Of a stretch of DNA of 64,000 nucleotides, positions 8,395-15,927 are shown piece after piece. The stretch covers positions 1-64,000 of the forward strand of contig NZ_CP102384.1 in NCBI RefSeq assembly GCF_024628865.1, written 5' to 3'. The translations under genes and the position numbers were made by a program. The notes beneath the pieces are model-generated. The model made no database searches. It had not been told where the DNA came from and was given only the letters and a program-made list of their open reading frames with translations. Each line of letters opens with the position of its first letter. The stretch's first letter is position 1. This DNA is from Sphingopyxis sp. DBS4. GTDB taxonomy: Bacteria > Pseudomonadota > Alphaproteobacteria > Sphingomonadales > Sphingomonadaceae.

Positions 8395-8843
8395 CAGACG
8401 GCCTTTCGTGTCAGCCATGCCAGCGGCAGGCCGATGAAGAAAATGTGGGGAAAGAGCGCGATGGCGCCCTTGACGAGATCGGCGGGCGGGAAGGGTGCGC
8501 CGAAGCGGAGCGGCAGCACGAGCGCGTTCATCACCAGATAGAGGATGACGCCATAGAGGGTGCCGGTGAGCCACCACGGCTCGCGGAGCGCCGGGGCGCG
8601 GCGGACGGCAGCGAACCAGAAGGCGACCATCGCGCCCATGATCGCATAATGCGTCGCAAGCCCCGCGAGCGCGCCGCCGAGGCCCCAGCCGGCGGCGCCG
8701 TCGCCGAACGGTCCCTTGGCGACGCCGCGCAGCATTCCGCCGACGGTGCCGCCCGCAAGCACGCTCCACACCGAGGCATAGACGATGTCGAGCGTGCCGC
8801 AGAGCGCCCAGGCGAAGAGCGGGCGATTAGCCAACGGCCTCAC
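8394..8843 (-). CDS. Four-helix inner-membrane protein of unknown function
   Basis: A 149-aa hydrophobic protein with about four membrane segments (around LFAWALCGTLDIVYASVW, GLGGALAGLATHYAIMGAM, WLTGTLYGVILYLVMNALV and ALFPHIFFIGLPLAWL). I do not recognise a precise family; the layout is like small YagU/DUF1440-type membrane proteins. The start is GTG at 8843, lying 17 nt inside the end of the upstream PhnB-like gene, and its stop overlaps the start of the downstream GST, so it is tightly coupled on both sides. Confidence 0.7.
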   Translation of the reverse strand: MRPLANRPLFAWALCGTLDIVYASVWSVLAGGTVGGMLRGVAKGPFGDGAAGWGLGGALAGLATHYAIMGAMVAFWFAAVRRAPALREPWWLTGTLYGVILYLVMNALVLPLRFGAPFPPADLVKGAIALFPHIFFIGLPLAWLTRKAV

Positions 8844-9345
8844 CCCGGACCGCGGCCTCGATTGCGGCGATGTCGATCTTCTTCATCGTCATCATCGCGT
8901 CGAAGGCGCGCTTCGCGACCGCGGGGTCGCCGCCCATCGTCGCGTCGGTCAGGGCGCGCGGGGTGATCTGCCAGTTGAGGCCCCATTTGTCCTTGCACCA
9001 GCCGCAGGCGCTTTCCTGCCCGCCGTTACCGACGATCGCGTTCCAGTAACGGTCGGTCTCTTCCTGCGTGTCGGTGTGGACCTGAAAGGAAAAGGCCTCG
9101 CTGTGCGGAAAGACCGGACCGCCGTTGAGGCCGACGCAGGGAATGCCGAGGACGGTGAAATCGACCGTCAGCGCATCGCCTTGCTTGCCGCCGGGAAAAT
9201 CGCCCGGCGCGCGGTGGACGCTGCCGACCCGGCTGCCCGGAAAGGTCGCGGCATAGAAATTGGCAGCTTCCTCGGCATCCTTGTCGTACCAGAGGCAGAG
9301 GGTCACGGCCTGGCCCGTGGGTTGATTTAGGGGTTGGTTCGACAT
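8827..9345 (-). CDS. PhnB-like VOC family protein
   Basis: A 172-aa VOC-superfamily protein of the PhnB type (often labelled 3-demethylubiquinone-9 methyltransferase-like, a name that does not imply that activity). Hallmarks are AVTLCLWYDKDAEEAANFY, SRVGSV..PGDFPGGKQG, FTVLGIPCVGLNGGP, FSFQVHTDTQEETDRYW and ACGWCKDKWGLNWQI. The start ATG at 9345 overlaps the stop of the previous VOC gene (TAATG) and has AAAGGAGAGAAATA ahead of it. Confidence 0.88.
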   Translation of the reverse strand: MSNQPLNQPTGQAVTLCLWYDKDAEEAANFYAATFPGSRVGSVHRAPGDFPGGKQGDALTVDFTVLGIPCVGLNGGPVFPHSEAFSFQVHTDTQEETDRYWNAIVGNGGQESACGWCKDKWGLNWQITPRALTDATMGGDPAVAKRAFDAMMTMKKIDIAAIEAAVRGEAVG

Positions 9346-9767
9346 TATTTCTCTCCTTTGACGGGCCCGCCGATCGACCAGAGATGGCCGAACGGATCTT
9401 TCACCTGGGCATAGCGGTCCCCCCAGAAAGCATCGTGCGGTTCGAGCGTCGACGCGGCTCCCGCCGCGATCGCGCGTTCGTACCAGGCGTCGGTGTCATC
9501 GACGCTGAGGTGCAGGGTCATGCCGGTCGGTGCCGCCATCGCGTGCCCCGTATATTCGGGGAAATCGTCGTGCATCATCAGCGATGCGCCGTTGACGGTG
9601 AGGTGCGCGTGCATCAGCCGCACCCCGTCGTCGGCGGGGACGCGCATCCGCTCGGTCGCGCCGAACGCCTTGCGATAGAAATCGATCGCCTCGGTGCCGC
9701 GCTTGTCGGGGATGGCGATATGCGGGGTCAGGCCCGAGCTCGGGCGCTGGTCGGGTTGGTTCGGCAT
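9345..9767 (-). CDS. VOC family (glyoxalase/bleomycin-resistance fold) protein
   Basis: A 140-aa protein with one VOC module pair: TPHIAIPDKRGTEAIDFYRKAFGA, LMHAHLTVNGASLMMHDDFPEY, then MTLHLSVDDTDAWYERAIAAGA and the closing DRYAQVKDPFGHLWSIG. The HAHL and final DPFGH/W-type motif carry residues that in related enzymes hold a metal. Ribosome-binding site GAAAGGAGAGAGAC precedes the ATG at 9767. The substrate is not predictable. Confidence 0.88.
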   Translation of the reverse strand: MPNQPDQRPSSGLTPHIAIPDKRGTEAIDFYRKAFGATERMRVPADDGVRLMHAHLTVNGASLMMHDDFPEYTGHAMAAPTGMTLHLSVDDTDAWYERAIAAGAASTLEPHDAFWGDRYAQVKDPFGHLWSIGGPVKGEK

Positions 9768-9785
9768 GTCTCTCTCCTTTCAGTT

Positions 9786-9860
9786 CGTCACCCCGGCGAA
9801 GGCCGGGGTCTCGCCCGCGCTTCTTGACCGATCCGTCGAGATCCCGGCCTTCGCCGGGAT
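9786..9860. repeat. Inverted repeat GTCATCCCGGCG family, copy 2
   Basis: Arms GTCACCCCGGCGAAGGCCGG (from 9787) and GAGATCCCGGCCTTCGCCGG (to about 9858) around a spacer of about 30 bp. It lies in the 119-bp gap between the double-VOC and single-VOC genes and may be a partial transcription stop inside the run. Confidence 0.8.
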
Positions 9861-9886
9861 CTCGAATGGGGGCGAGTGTTTATCGT

Positions 9887-10684
9887 TCAGCTCTTCCGCG
9901 GTCCCACCAGGCCGAAGGCGGCGCCTTGGGGATCGACGCCGTTCATCGCATATTCCCCGCCGGGGATCTCCATCGGTTCGGTCAGGATGCGGCCGCCGTT
10001 CGCGGTCACCGCGGCATGGGCGCGGTCGATGTCGTCGACGCCGATGTAGAAGCTCCACATAGCGGCAGGCATGCCGGGCATCAGCGGCATCACCGCGCCG
10101 ATGCCCACGTCGCCGCGCTGCAGGAAGCGGTAGGCGCCCATGTCGCCCATATCCATCGCGCCGTCCTGCCCCCAGCCGAAATGCCGGGTGTAGAAGGCGA
10201 TGGCGGCGTCGGGATCGCTCGTCGACAGCTCGTTCCAGCGGACGCGCTGCGGCTGGTCGACCGAGAAGACGTCGCTCTCCATGCCCTCCATGCCCGGGGG
10301 CGGCACCGGGTCCATGATGTAGAAGGCGGCGCTCTGCGGGTCGGACACCATCGCGATGCGCCCGACGGGCAGGTCGGTCGCGGGCATATGCACCGCGCCG
10401 CCGTCGGCCTTGATCGCGGCGATCGCGGCATCGACGTCGGGGGCGTGGATATAGCCGAGCCACGCCGGCCGCGCGCCACCGGCGAGCATGTCGGCATTCA
10501 GCGCGAGGATGCCGCCGGCATTGCCGCCGTCGCTGCGGCCGATCATGCGATAGTCGACATCGCCTGCGGCGGGGTCGCGTGTCGCGGCGATCGTCCAGCC
10601 GACGACGGCGCCATAGAAGCGCGCGGCGCCCGCCGGGTCGGGAGTCATCAGTTCGTACCAGATGAAGTTGGCGGCGTCGGTCAT
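9887..10684 (-). CDS. Double-domain VOC family protein
   Basis: A 265-aa protein with two tandem VOC modules. Module 1 (about 1-130) begins NFIWYELMTPDPAGAARFYGAVVGW and ends QSAAFYIMDPV; module 2 (about 140-262) begins VRWNELSTSDPDAAIAFYTRHFGW and ends PQGAAFGLVGP. The two halves clearly align, so this is an internal duplication of the type seen in two-module VOC proteins. The start ATG at 10684 overlaps the DUF899 gene's stop (ATGA), which indicates coupling. Confidence 0.9.
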   Translation of the reverse strand: MTDAANFIWYELMTPDPAGAARFYGAVVGWTIAATRDPAAGDVDYRMIGRSDGGNAGGILALNADMLAGGARPAWLGYIHAPDVDAAIAAIKADGGAVHMPATDLPVGRIAMVSDPQSAAFYIMDPVPPPGMEGMESDVFSVDQPQRVRWNELSTSDPDAAIAFYTRHFGWGQDGAMDMGDMGAYRFLQRGDVGIGAVMPLMPGMPAAMWSFYIGVDDIDRAHAAVTANGGRILTEPMEIPGGEYAMNGVDPQGAAFGLVGPRKS

Positions 10685-11406
10685 GGCTTGGTTCCTTCCA
10701 CGGTCGGGAAATAATCCCCGCGGCCCTCGGGGGTCATGTCGAGCAGGCCCCACAGCGAATCGACGAGGTCGCCGGCGCGGTGGTGCTGGCCGGGGTCGGA
10801 TGGCGCGAACGCCATTTCGCTGCCCCAGTGATGGCGGACGGTGCCGCCTTCCTTGCGGAAGACGTTGAAGATCGTCTCGTCCCACTCCTCGCCGTCCTTC
10901 AGATCGCGGTCGGCGCGCATCGCGGGCGGGAATTTGCGCGTGTCGCCGAAATAATCGGCCGAATAGCGAGTGGTGACGTCCGACAGGAAGCTCAGGTGAT
11001 GCCAACCGCGCAGCCGCGCCCATTCGACGAGCCGCGCGATCGGCGATTTGGCGACGATATAGAGCGGCGCGCGGTCGTCGATATAGCGCGCGCCGCCGTC
11101 GACCGAATCGAGCATGTGCGTGCAGCCGGGGCAGGGGACATCGCGGTCGGGGCCGAACATGAAGCTGTAGAGGATGATGCTCGGCCTGTCGCCGAACAGT
11201 CCGGACAGCGTCACCGTCTCGGGCCGCTGGTGCGCGCCGATGCGCTCGAAGACATAATCCTCGGCGATCTCGCCGCCGGGGGGCAGGGCGCGGCGCTGCG
11301 CGGCGACCGCCTCGATCCGGCGGCGGAGCGCGATCTCTTCGCCCAGAAGCGCGTTGCGCGCGGCACGATAGGCGGCGCTTTCGTTGGGATAGGCGATATG
11401 GTTCAT
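10681..11406 (-). CDS. DUF899 family thioredoxin-like protein
   Basis: A 241-aa member of DUF899 (COG4312), cytosolic thioredoxin-fold proteins of unknown activity. It opens MNHIAYPNESAAYRAARNAL and has SIILYSFMFGPDRDVPCPGCTHMLDSVDG, where CPGC is in the place of a redox motif, then RGWHHLSFLS and DETIFNVFRKEGGTVRHHWGSEMAF, which is diagnostic of the family. ATG at 11406 with GGAGAGAGATT upstream. DUF899 genes often sit near VOC and SRPBCC genes, as here. Confidence 0.9.
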   Translation of the reverse strand: MNHIAYPNESAAYRAARNALLGEEIALRRRIEAVAAQRRALPPGGEIAEDYVFERIGAHQRPETVTLSGLFGDRPSIILYSFMFGPDRDVPCPGCTHMLDSVDGGARYIDDRAPLYIVAKSPIARLVEWARLRGWHHLSFLSDVTTRYSADYFGDTRKFPPAMRADRDLKDGEEWDETIFNVFRKEGGTVRHHWGSEMAFAPSDPGQHHRAGDLVDSLWGLLDMTPEGRGDYFPTVEGTKP

Positions 11407-11419
11407 AATCTCTCTCCAG

Positions 11420-11552
11420 ATCCTCCCTGCCGCGCAGCGGTGGGGAGGGGGACCGCCGCGAAGCGGTGGTGGAGGGGCCGCGACGTCGCGCCCGTGCCCC
11501 TCCGTCAGCCCTTGCGGGCTGCCACCTCCCCATGGCTTCGCCACAGGGAGGA
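11420..11552. repeat. Composite inverted repeat between DUF1428 and DUF899 genes
   Basis: Outer arms ATCCTCCCTGCCGCGCAGCGG (from 11420) and ..TTCGCCACAGGGAGGAT (to 11552) flank inner partly complementary stretches (GGTGGAGGGG near 11466 and CCCCTCC near 11497). It fills most of the 151-bp gap; no gene is seen in it. Confidence 0.7.
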
Positions 11553-11557
11553 TTGGT

Positions 11558-12277
11558 TCACGCCTCGACGATCGGCGCAAAGCCGCCGTAGATCATGCGC
11601 TTGCCGTCGAAGGTCTGGTCGTTCGGATCATGCTGCATCCGCTCGTCCTTCATCACCTTGTCCCAGCCCGCCATGCGCGTTTCCTTGTCGGGCCACTCGA
11701 CCCAGCTGAAGACGACGGTCTCACCGTCCTTCCGGTGCGCGGCGCGGTGATAATCGGTGATCTTGCCGTCGGGCACATCGTCGCCCCACGCCTCGACGAC
11801 GCGCGTCGCGCCATGGTCGCGGAAGACTTCGGACGCCTTGGCGGCCATCGCGCGATAGGCGTCCTTGTTGTCGTCGGGGACGGGGACGAGATAGCCGTCG
11901 ACATAGCCCATGCTCCCGTCCGCGCGGTCGTCGATCATCGAATCGAAGCCGGCGAAGATCATCCGCATTCCGTCGAAGGGCATGTTCGCGCCCATCGCCT
12001 CCATGCGCGGATCGCTCATCATCTTTTCGTTCGCGGCGTCGCGGGTGGCGCGGTCGGGATATTCGAACCAGCTGAAGACGACGGTTTCGTCGGGCTTCGC
12101 CTGCACCGCGCTCTTGAAGTCGTTGACCTTGCCGTCGGGGACGTCGTCGCCCCAGGTCTCGACCATGCGGGCCGCGCCATATTCCTTGAACAGCGGCGCC
12201 GCGTCGGCGGCGTGCTTGCGATAAGCTTCCTTGTTGGCGGTCGGTACCGCGAGCACGAATCCTTCCACATAGGTCAT
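11558..12277 (-). CDS. Tandem DUF1428 protein
   Basis: A 239-aa protein made of two DUF1428 domains. Copy 1 (residues 1-118) begins MTYVEGFVLAVPTANKEAYR and has VETWGDDVPDGKVNDF and VVFSWFEYPDRATRD; copy 2 (119-239) begins GYVDGYLVPVPDDNKDAYR and has VEAWGDDVPDGKITDY and VVFSWVEWPDKETR. DUF1428 proteins are usually single-domain ferredoxin-like-fold proteins of unknown function, so this is a fused duplicate. ATG at 12277 with GAGGAGAGACAAG upstream. Confidence 0.9.
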   Translation of the reverse strand: MTYVEGFVLAVPTANKEAYRKHAADAAPLFKEYGAARMVETWGDDVPDGKVNDFKSAVQAKPDETVVFSWFEYPDRATRDAANEKMMSDPRMEAMGANMPFDGMRMIFAGFDSMIDDRADGSMGYVDGYLVPVPDDNKDAYRAMAAKASEVFRDHGATRVVEAWGDDVPDGKITDYHRAAHRKDGETVVFSWVEWPDKETRMAGWDKVMKDERMQHDPNDQTFDGKRMIYGGFAPIVEA

Positions 12278-12308
12278 CTTGTCTCTCCTCGGGGGCTGGA
12301 GTTCGGGA

Positions 12309-12983
12309 TCAGGCGGCGGGCGGTCCCGCTTCTTCGCTGAAGGCGGCAAGCTGCGCGGCGAGCGCGCGCTGGAAGGCGGAGCGAGCGAGGCAGCGGTCCA
12401 AATAGCCCTGCAGCCGTGGCTGCTCGGCGACCAGGCCGGCCTCGACGGCTTCGCGGAGCACGGTCGCCATTGCGATGTCGGCGACGGTGAAGTCGCCCGC
12501 CAGATAGGATTTGTCGCCGATGGCGTCGTTCAGGCGGCCGAGCCGGCCCTGAATGAACTCGATCAGGCTCGGGCGGCGGAGTTTCGCCCATTCCTCGTCT
12601 TTCGCGAACAGGTCGACATTGCCGAGTTCGAACAGCATCGGCTCGACGCTGTTATAGGCGGCGAAGAGCCAGGCGAGGGTGTTGGCGCGCGCCTGACCGT
12701 CGCGGGGCAGCAGCCGCGCGTCCTTTTCGGCGAGATGAAGCAGGATCGCGCCGCTTTCGAACAGGCGGACGCCGCCGTCGTCGAGCACCGGCACCTGACC
12801 CCACGGCTGGAACAGGAAATGATCGGCGGGGCGGTTGATCGCGCTGATCAGATGCTCGGCATAGTCGAGTCCGATCTCCTCGCACGCCCAGCGCGGGCGG
12901 AGATCGCGGACGAAGCCGCGCGCGAAGTCGGGCACCCAGTCGAAAGCGGTGATTTCGAGGCGGCTGTCGGGGTTCACGGGCAT
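12309..12983 (-). CDS. Glutathione S-transferase family protein
   Basis: A 224-aa GST with thioredoxin-like half (EITAFDWVPDFARGFVRDLRPRWACEEIG, GQVPVLDDGGVRLFESGAILLHLAE) and a helical half containing SYLAGDFTVADIAMATVLRE. It lacks a clear Ser/Cys at the very start of the first helix, where many active GSTs have it. It is similar in layout to the next gene upstream (13013-13675), which points to a tandem duplication. Confidence 0.9.
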   Translation of the reverse strand: MPVNPDSRLEITAFDWVPDFARGFVRDLRPRWACEEIGLDYAEHLISAINRPADHFLFQPWGQVPVLDDGGVRLFESGAILLHLAEKDARLLPRDGQARANTLAWLFAAYNSVEPMLFELGNVDLFAKDEEWAKLRRPSLIEFIQGRLGRLNDAIGDKSYLAGDFTVADIAMATVLREAVEAGLVAEQPRLQGYLDRCLARSAFQRALAAQLAAFSEEAGPPAA

Positions 12984-13012
12984 GGCTCTATTTCCTCGCT
13001 TGAGTTTGGGGG

Positions 13013-13675
13013 TCAGGCAGGCAGCGGTTCGCCGACCGCGCAGTCGGCGAGATGCGCCGCCATCGCGCTTTGAAAGGCCGGGCGCGACGTGCCGCGCGCG
13101 ACATAGGCGGTCAGATTGGGGTGCGGCGCCAGCAACTCCGGGTTTGCGTTGCGCAGCACGTCGATCATCACGATGTCGCCGATCGAAAAATCAGCTTCCA
13201 GCCAGTCGCGGTCCCCGAGCGCCTGCGACAAGCGCGCCAGCCGCTGCTCGGCAAAGGGTTTCGCCGCGGCCGTGGCGTCGGCAAGCCAGTCGGTGCCCTG
13301 TCCCTTGACGGTCAGCACCACCAGCGTCTGGATCATGGGCTCGACGCTGTTGAGCGCGGCGATCATCCAGCTGATCGCGCGCCCGCGCCCTTTTGCGTCG
13401 CGCGACAGCAGGCGCGCGCCGGCCTCGCCGATGTGGATCAGGATCGAACCCGTTTCGAACAGGATCAGGCCATCCTCCTTATAGACCGGAACCTGTCCGA
13501 ACGGCTGATCGGCGAGATAGGCCGGTGCCTTGTCCTCGAAAATGCCGCCGATCAGCCGTGTGCTGTAGCGCTGCCCGATTTCGTCGAGCGCCCAGCGGAT
13601 GCGAATGTCCTTGATGCGGCCGCAGGCGAAGTCGGGAACCGATCTGTAAGCGGTGATCTCTGGCACGGCAGACAT
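13013..13675 (-). CDS. Glutathione S-transferase family protein (paralogue)
   Basis: A 220-aa GST. Shared layout with the downstream GST: ITAYRSVPDFACGRIKDIRIRWALDEIG, FGQVPVYKEDGLILFETGSILIHIGE, NSVEPM, and DWLEADFSIGDIVMIDVLRN. Both genes are the same length class and are 29 bp apart. Ribosome-binding site AGAGAAGAGGAACGAACC precedes the ATG at 13675. The substrate is unknown. Confidence 0.9.
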   Translation of the reverse strand: MSAVPEITAYRSVPDFACGRIKDIRIRWALDEIGQRYSTRLIGGIFEDKAPAYLADQPFGQVPVYKEDGLILFETGSILIHIGEAGARLLSRDAKGRGRAISWMIAALNSVEPMIQTLVVLTVKGQGTDWLADATAAAKPFAEQRLARLSQALGDRDWLEADFSIGDIVMIDVLRNANPELLAPHPNLTAYVARGTSRPAFQSAMAAHLADCAVGEPLPA

Positions 13676-13705
13676 GGTTCGTTCCTCTTCTCTTTATCTT
13701 CTTTT

Positions 13706-13783
13706 CGTCATCCCGGCGAAGGCCGGGATCTCATCTTTGCGTCCGTCCGCTCTGTCGAGATTCCGGCCTTCGCCGGAATGACG
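13706..13783. repeat. Inverted repeat GTCATCCCGGCG family, copy 3
   Basis: Arms CGTCATCCCGGCGAAGGCCG.. (13706 on) and ..CGGCCTTCGCCGGAATGACG (to 13783) around a spacer of about 30 bp. It occupies the gap between the DoxX-like gene and the tandem GST genes. Confidence 0.88.
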
Positions 13784-13798
13784 ATGAAATGAGTTTCG

Positions 13799-14230
13799 CT
13801 ATTGGATTGCTCCCTTCGACAGCGGAATCAGCGCGCGGACGCGGGGATCGCGCAGCCAGAGGCCGCCCCACAGCATCACGCCGAGGTAGACGCCGAACAA
13901 TATGTGGCTGAACAGCGGGCTGTGGATGCGGACATGCGTGGCGACCGCGCCGCCGAGATAGGCGGTGATCAGGATCGCGCCGAGAATGGCGGTGCGCGGC
14001 CAGATGTAAAGCAGCGTCGGGATCAGCAGCAGCGTGCCGAGCAGAGTCATCGTCGACACGTCGAGCGGCCATCCGAGCCCCGGCGGGCTGTATCGGATCG
14101 CGGTTTCGGGCGACACGAGCTTGAGCCCGGCATCGAAGAGGAGGAAGAGGATCACAAGACCGCTCAGGATGCGGCCTGCGATCAACGGGCCCTTGGCGGG
14201 GACGCTCTCGCTGGAGATGGGGTCGGTCAT
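13799..14230 (-). CDS. DoxX-like small membrane protein
   Basis: A 143-aa protein with four predicted membrane helices (GRILSGLVILFLLFDAGLKL, DVSTMTLLGTLLLIPTLLY, ILGAILITAYLGGAVATHV and HILFGVYLGVMLWGGLWL), the pattern of DoxX-like family proteins. ATG at 14230 is chosen because GGGAGAGGAGGAAGAA lies just upstream; six further codons upstream would overlap that site. Role unknown; in this run it is one of two small membrane proteins. Confidence 0.78.
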   Translation of the reverse strand: MTDPISSESVPAKGPLIAGRILSGLVILFLLFDAGLKLVSPETAIRYSPPGLGWPLDVSTMTLLGTLLLIPTLLYIWPRTAILGAILITAYLGGAVATHVRIHSPLFSHILFGVYLGVMLWGGLWLRDPRVRALIPLSKGAIQ

Positions 14231-14255
14231 TTCTTCCTCCTCTCCCATGCTCTTG

Positions 14256-14690
14256 TCAGGCGGCCGCTTCGGCGGGCTCGCCGGCCGGGATCGCCGCCGG
14301 GTCCATCCACATCACTTCCCAGATATGGCCGTCGGGATCCTCGAAACTGCGGCCGTACATAAAGCCATAATCCTGCGTCGGGGTCGGATCGGCCTTGCCG
14401 CCCGCAGCGACCGCCTTGTCGACCTGTCCGTCGACCGCGTCGCGGCTGTCGGACGAGAGGCAGAGCAGCACCTGCGCACTCTGATGCGCGTCGGGGATCG
14501 TCTTCGACGTGAAGGTCGCCCATTTGGCGTGCGTCAGCAGCATGACGTGGATCGACCCCTCGGCGACGACCATGCAGGCGGCGGTGTCGTCGGTGAAGGC
14601 GGGGTTGTTGGTCGCGCCGACCGCTTCGTAAAAGGCTTTCGACTTTTCGAGGTCGGTGACGGGCAGGTTCACGAAAATCATCTGGGGCAT
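14256..14690 (-). CDS. VOC family protein
   Basis: A 144-aa VOC protein: MPQMIFVNLPVTDLEKSKAFYEAVGA, HVMLLTHAKWATFT, SAQVLLCLSSDSRDAVDGQV and FEDPDGHIWEVMWMD. The DPDGH(I/V)W ending carries the glutamate/histidine type residues common in this superfamily. Closely related in layout to the gene at 14720-15166 just upstream, so the pair is a tandem duplicate. CCAGGAGAGAAACG precedes the ATG. Confidence 0.9.
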   Translation of the reverse strand: MPQMIFVNLPVTDLEKSKAFYEAVGATNNPAFTDDTAACMVVAEGSIHVMLLTHAKWATFTSKTIPDAHQSAQVLLCLSSDSRDAVDGQVDKAVAAGGKADPTPTQDYGFMYGRSFEDPDGHIWEVMWMDPAAIPAGEPAEAAA

Positions 14691-14719
14691 CGTTTCTCTC
14701 CTGGGGAAATATGGTGTCG

Positions 14720-15166
14720 TCAGGCGGTGGTTTCGGGGACCGGCGCCTCGCCGTTCGCGACCGCGGGGTCCATCCAGAACGGACCCCAGACATGGCCGTC
14801 GGGGTCGAGGATGTCGCGGCCGTACATGAAGCCGTGATCCTGCGCCGGGTTGATGTCGGCGGTGCCACCGGAGGCTGCGGCGGCCGCGGCCATCGCATCG
14901 ACCGCTTCCTTGCTGCCGAGCGCCAGCGCGAGCGACACTTCGCTCGACCCGCGGTCGGCGATCGGGCGGTCGGTGAAGCTCTTCCACTTGTCGTGGGTCA
15001 GGATCATCACGAAGATCGTCTCCGACCAGACCATCGCGGCGGCGGTGTCGTCGGTGAAGCGCGGTTCGTTGGTGAAGCCGATCGCTTCGTAAAAGGCCAT
15101 CGACCGGGCGAGGTCGGCGACCGGCAGATTCACGAAGATCATCCTGGGGGTGTCGGACGCAGTCAT
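14720..15166 (-). CDS. VOC family protein (paralogue)
   Basis: A 148-aa VOC protein with RMIFVNLPVADLARSMAFYEAIGF, FVMILTHDKWKSFTDRP, EVSLALALGSKEAVDAM and LDPDGHVWGPFWMDP. It is the first enzyme-like gene after the tetR gene, 29 bp downstream of it, with GAGAGGAG upstream of the ATG. Paralogous to the gene at 14256-14690. Confidence 0.9.
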   Translation of the reverse strand: MTASDTPRMIFVNLPVADLARSMAFYEAIGFTNEPRFTDDTAAAMVWSETIFVMILTHDKWKSFTDRPIADRGSSEVSLALALGSKEAVDAMAAAAAASGGTADINPAQDHGFMYGRDILDPDGHVWGPFWMDPAVANGEAPVPETTA

Positions 15167-15195
15167 GGGGGGACTCCTCTCGCTTGTCGGCTTGG

Positions 15196-15831
15196 TCAGG
15201 TCCGCCCGAAGATCATGCGGACATAACGTGTCAGGTGGGCGACGCTTTCCCGGGCAATCGCCGGATCGTTCGTCGTTTTCGCCAGAACGAAGCCGCCTTG
15301 CAGCACCGACTGGATATGGCGCGCGAGGTCGAGCGCGGTCATGCCGTCGGGCGCGCCATAGGCGTCCATCGCCGCCTCGATATCGGGGGCCAGCGCTTCG
15401 CAATAGGCGGCGATGCTCGCCTCGCAGGCGAGGCGGATCGGCTCGCTCGTCGCATAGGCGTCCTGCACCATCGTGCCGATGAAGCAGGTGAAGCCGTCGA
15501 CCGGGCCGTGGAGCAGCGAAAAGCGGAAATCGATATGGCCGAGCAGGCGGTCGAGCGGATCCTCGAGTTTCGTATGCGGCAGCATGTCGAACATCGGCCG
15601 TGCGCGTTCAGTCCACGCCTCGGCGGCGGCGACCGCGAGCGCTTCCTTCGATTCGAAATGGTGGAAGAAGGCGCCCTTGGTGACTCCGGCGGCGGCGCAG
15701 ATCTGATCGACCGTGGTCGCGGCATAGCCCTGCCGCCGCACCTCCTGATGCGCCGCGGCGATCAGCCGAGCGCGCGCGCTGCCGCGCGGAGTGCGAGCGG
15801 GAGGGCTGGAGGAGGAGTGAGTCGCGGTCAT
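15196..15831 (-). CDS. TetR/AcrR family transcriptional regulator
   Basis: A 211-aa repressor. The DNA-binding domain (about 18-66) reads ARARLIAAAHQEVRRQGYAATTVDQICAAAGVTKGAFFHHFESKEAL, the canonical TetR helix-turn-helix; the C-terminal ligand domain resembles the branch that has TCFIGTMVQDAYAT and ..IQSVLQGGFVLAKTTNDP, seen in regulators of electrophile or aldehyde detoxification genes. It is the promoter-proximal gene of the run down to 7260, with a palindromic operator just upstream, so autorepression and control of the run are inferred. Confidence 0.93.
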   Translation of the reverse strand: MTATHSSSSPPARTPRGSARARLIAAAHQEVRRQGYAATTVDQICAAAGVTKGAFFHHFESKEALAVAAAEAWTERARPMFDMLPHTKLEDPLDRLLGHIDFRFSLLHGPVDGFTCFIGTMVQDAYATSEPIRLACEASIAAYCEALAPDIEAAMDAYGAPDGMTALDLARHIQSVLQGGFVLAKTTNDPAIARESVAHLTRYVRMIFGRT

Positions 15832-15839
15832 GCGAATCT

Positions 15840-15861
15840 ACATACCGACTGGTTGGTATGT
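15840..15861. promoter_or_regulatory. Probable TetR-family operator upstream of tetR
   Basis: ACATACC-N8-GGTATGT at 15840-15861, an imperfect palindrome with 18 of 22 symmetric positions and 7-bp perfect outer half-sites. It starts 9 bp ahead of the tetR ATG (15831), a position where bound repressor would block transcription. The half-sites resemble those of many TetR-family repressors. Confidence 0.7.
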
Positions 15862-15927
15862 TGTCAATTGGGAGAGCGGGACGGTTCGATGAAGCGGCGT
15901 CTGCTCCTTCGTCAGGGGCCGGAAAAT

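Noticed and set aside
7173..13783. CRISPR-like regular repeats in the VOC/GST run
   Set aside because: The repeats are inverted hairpins in single gaps kilobases apart, with no short regular spacers and no cas genes.
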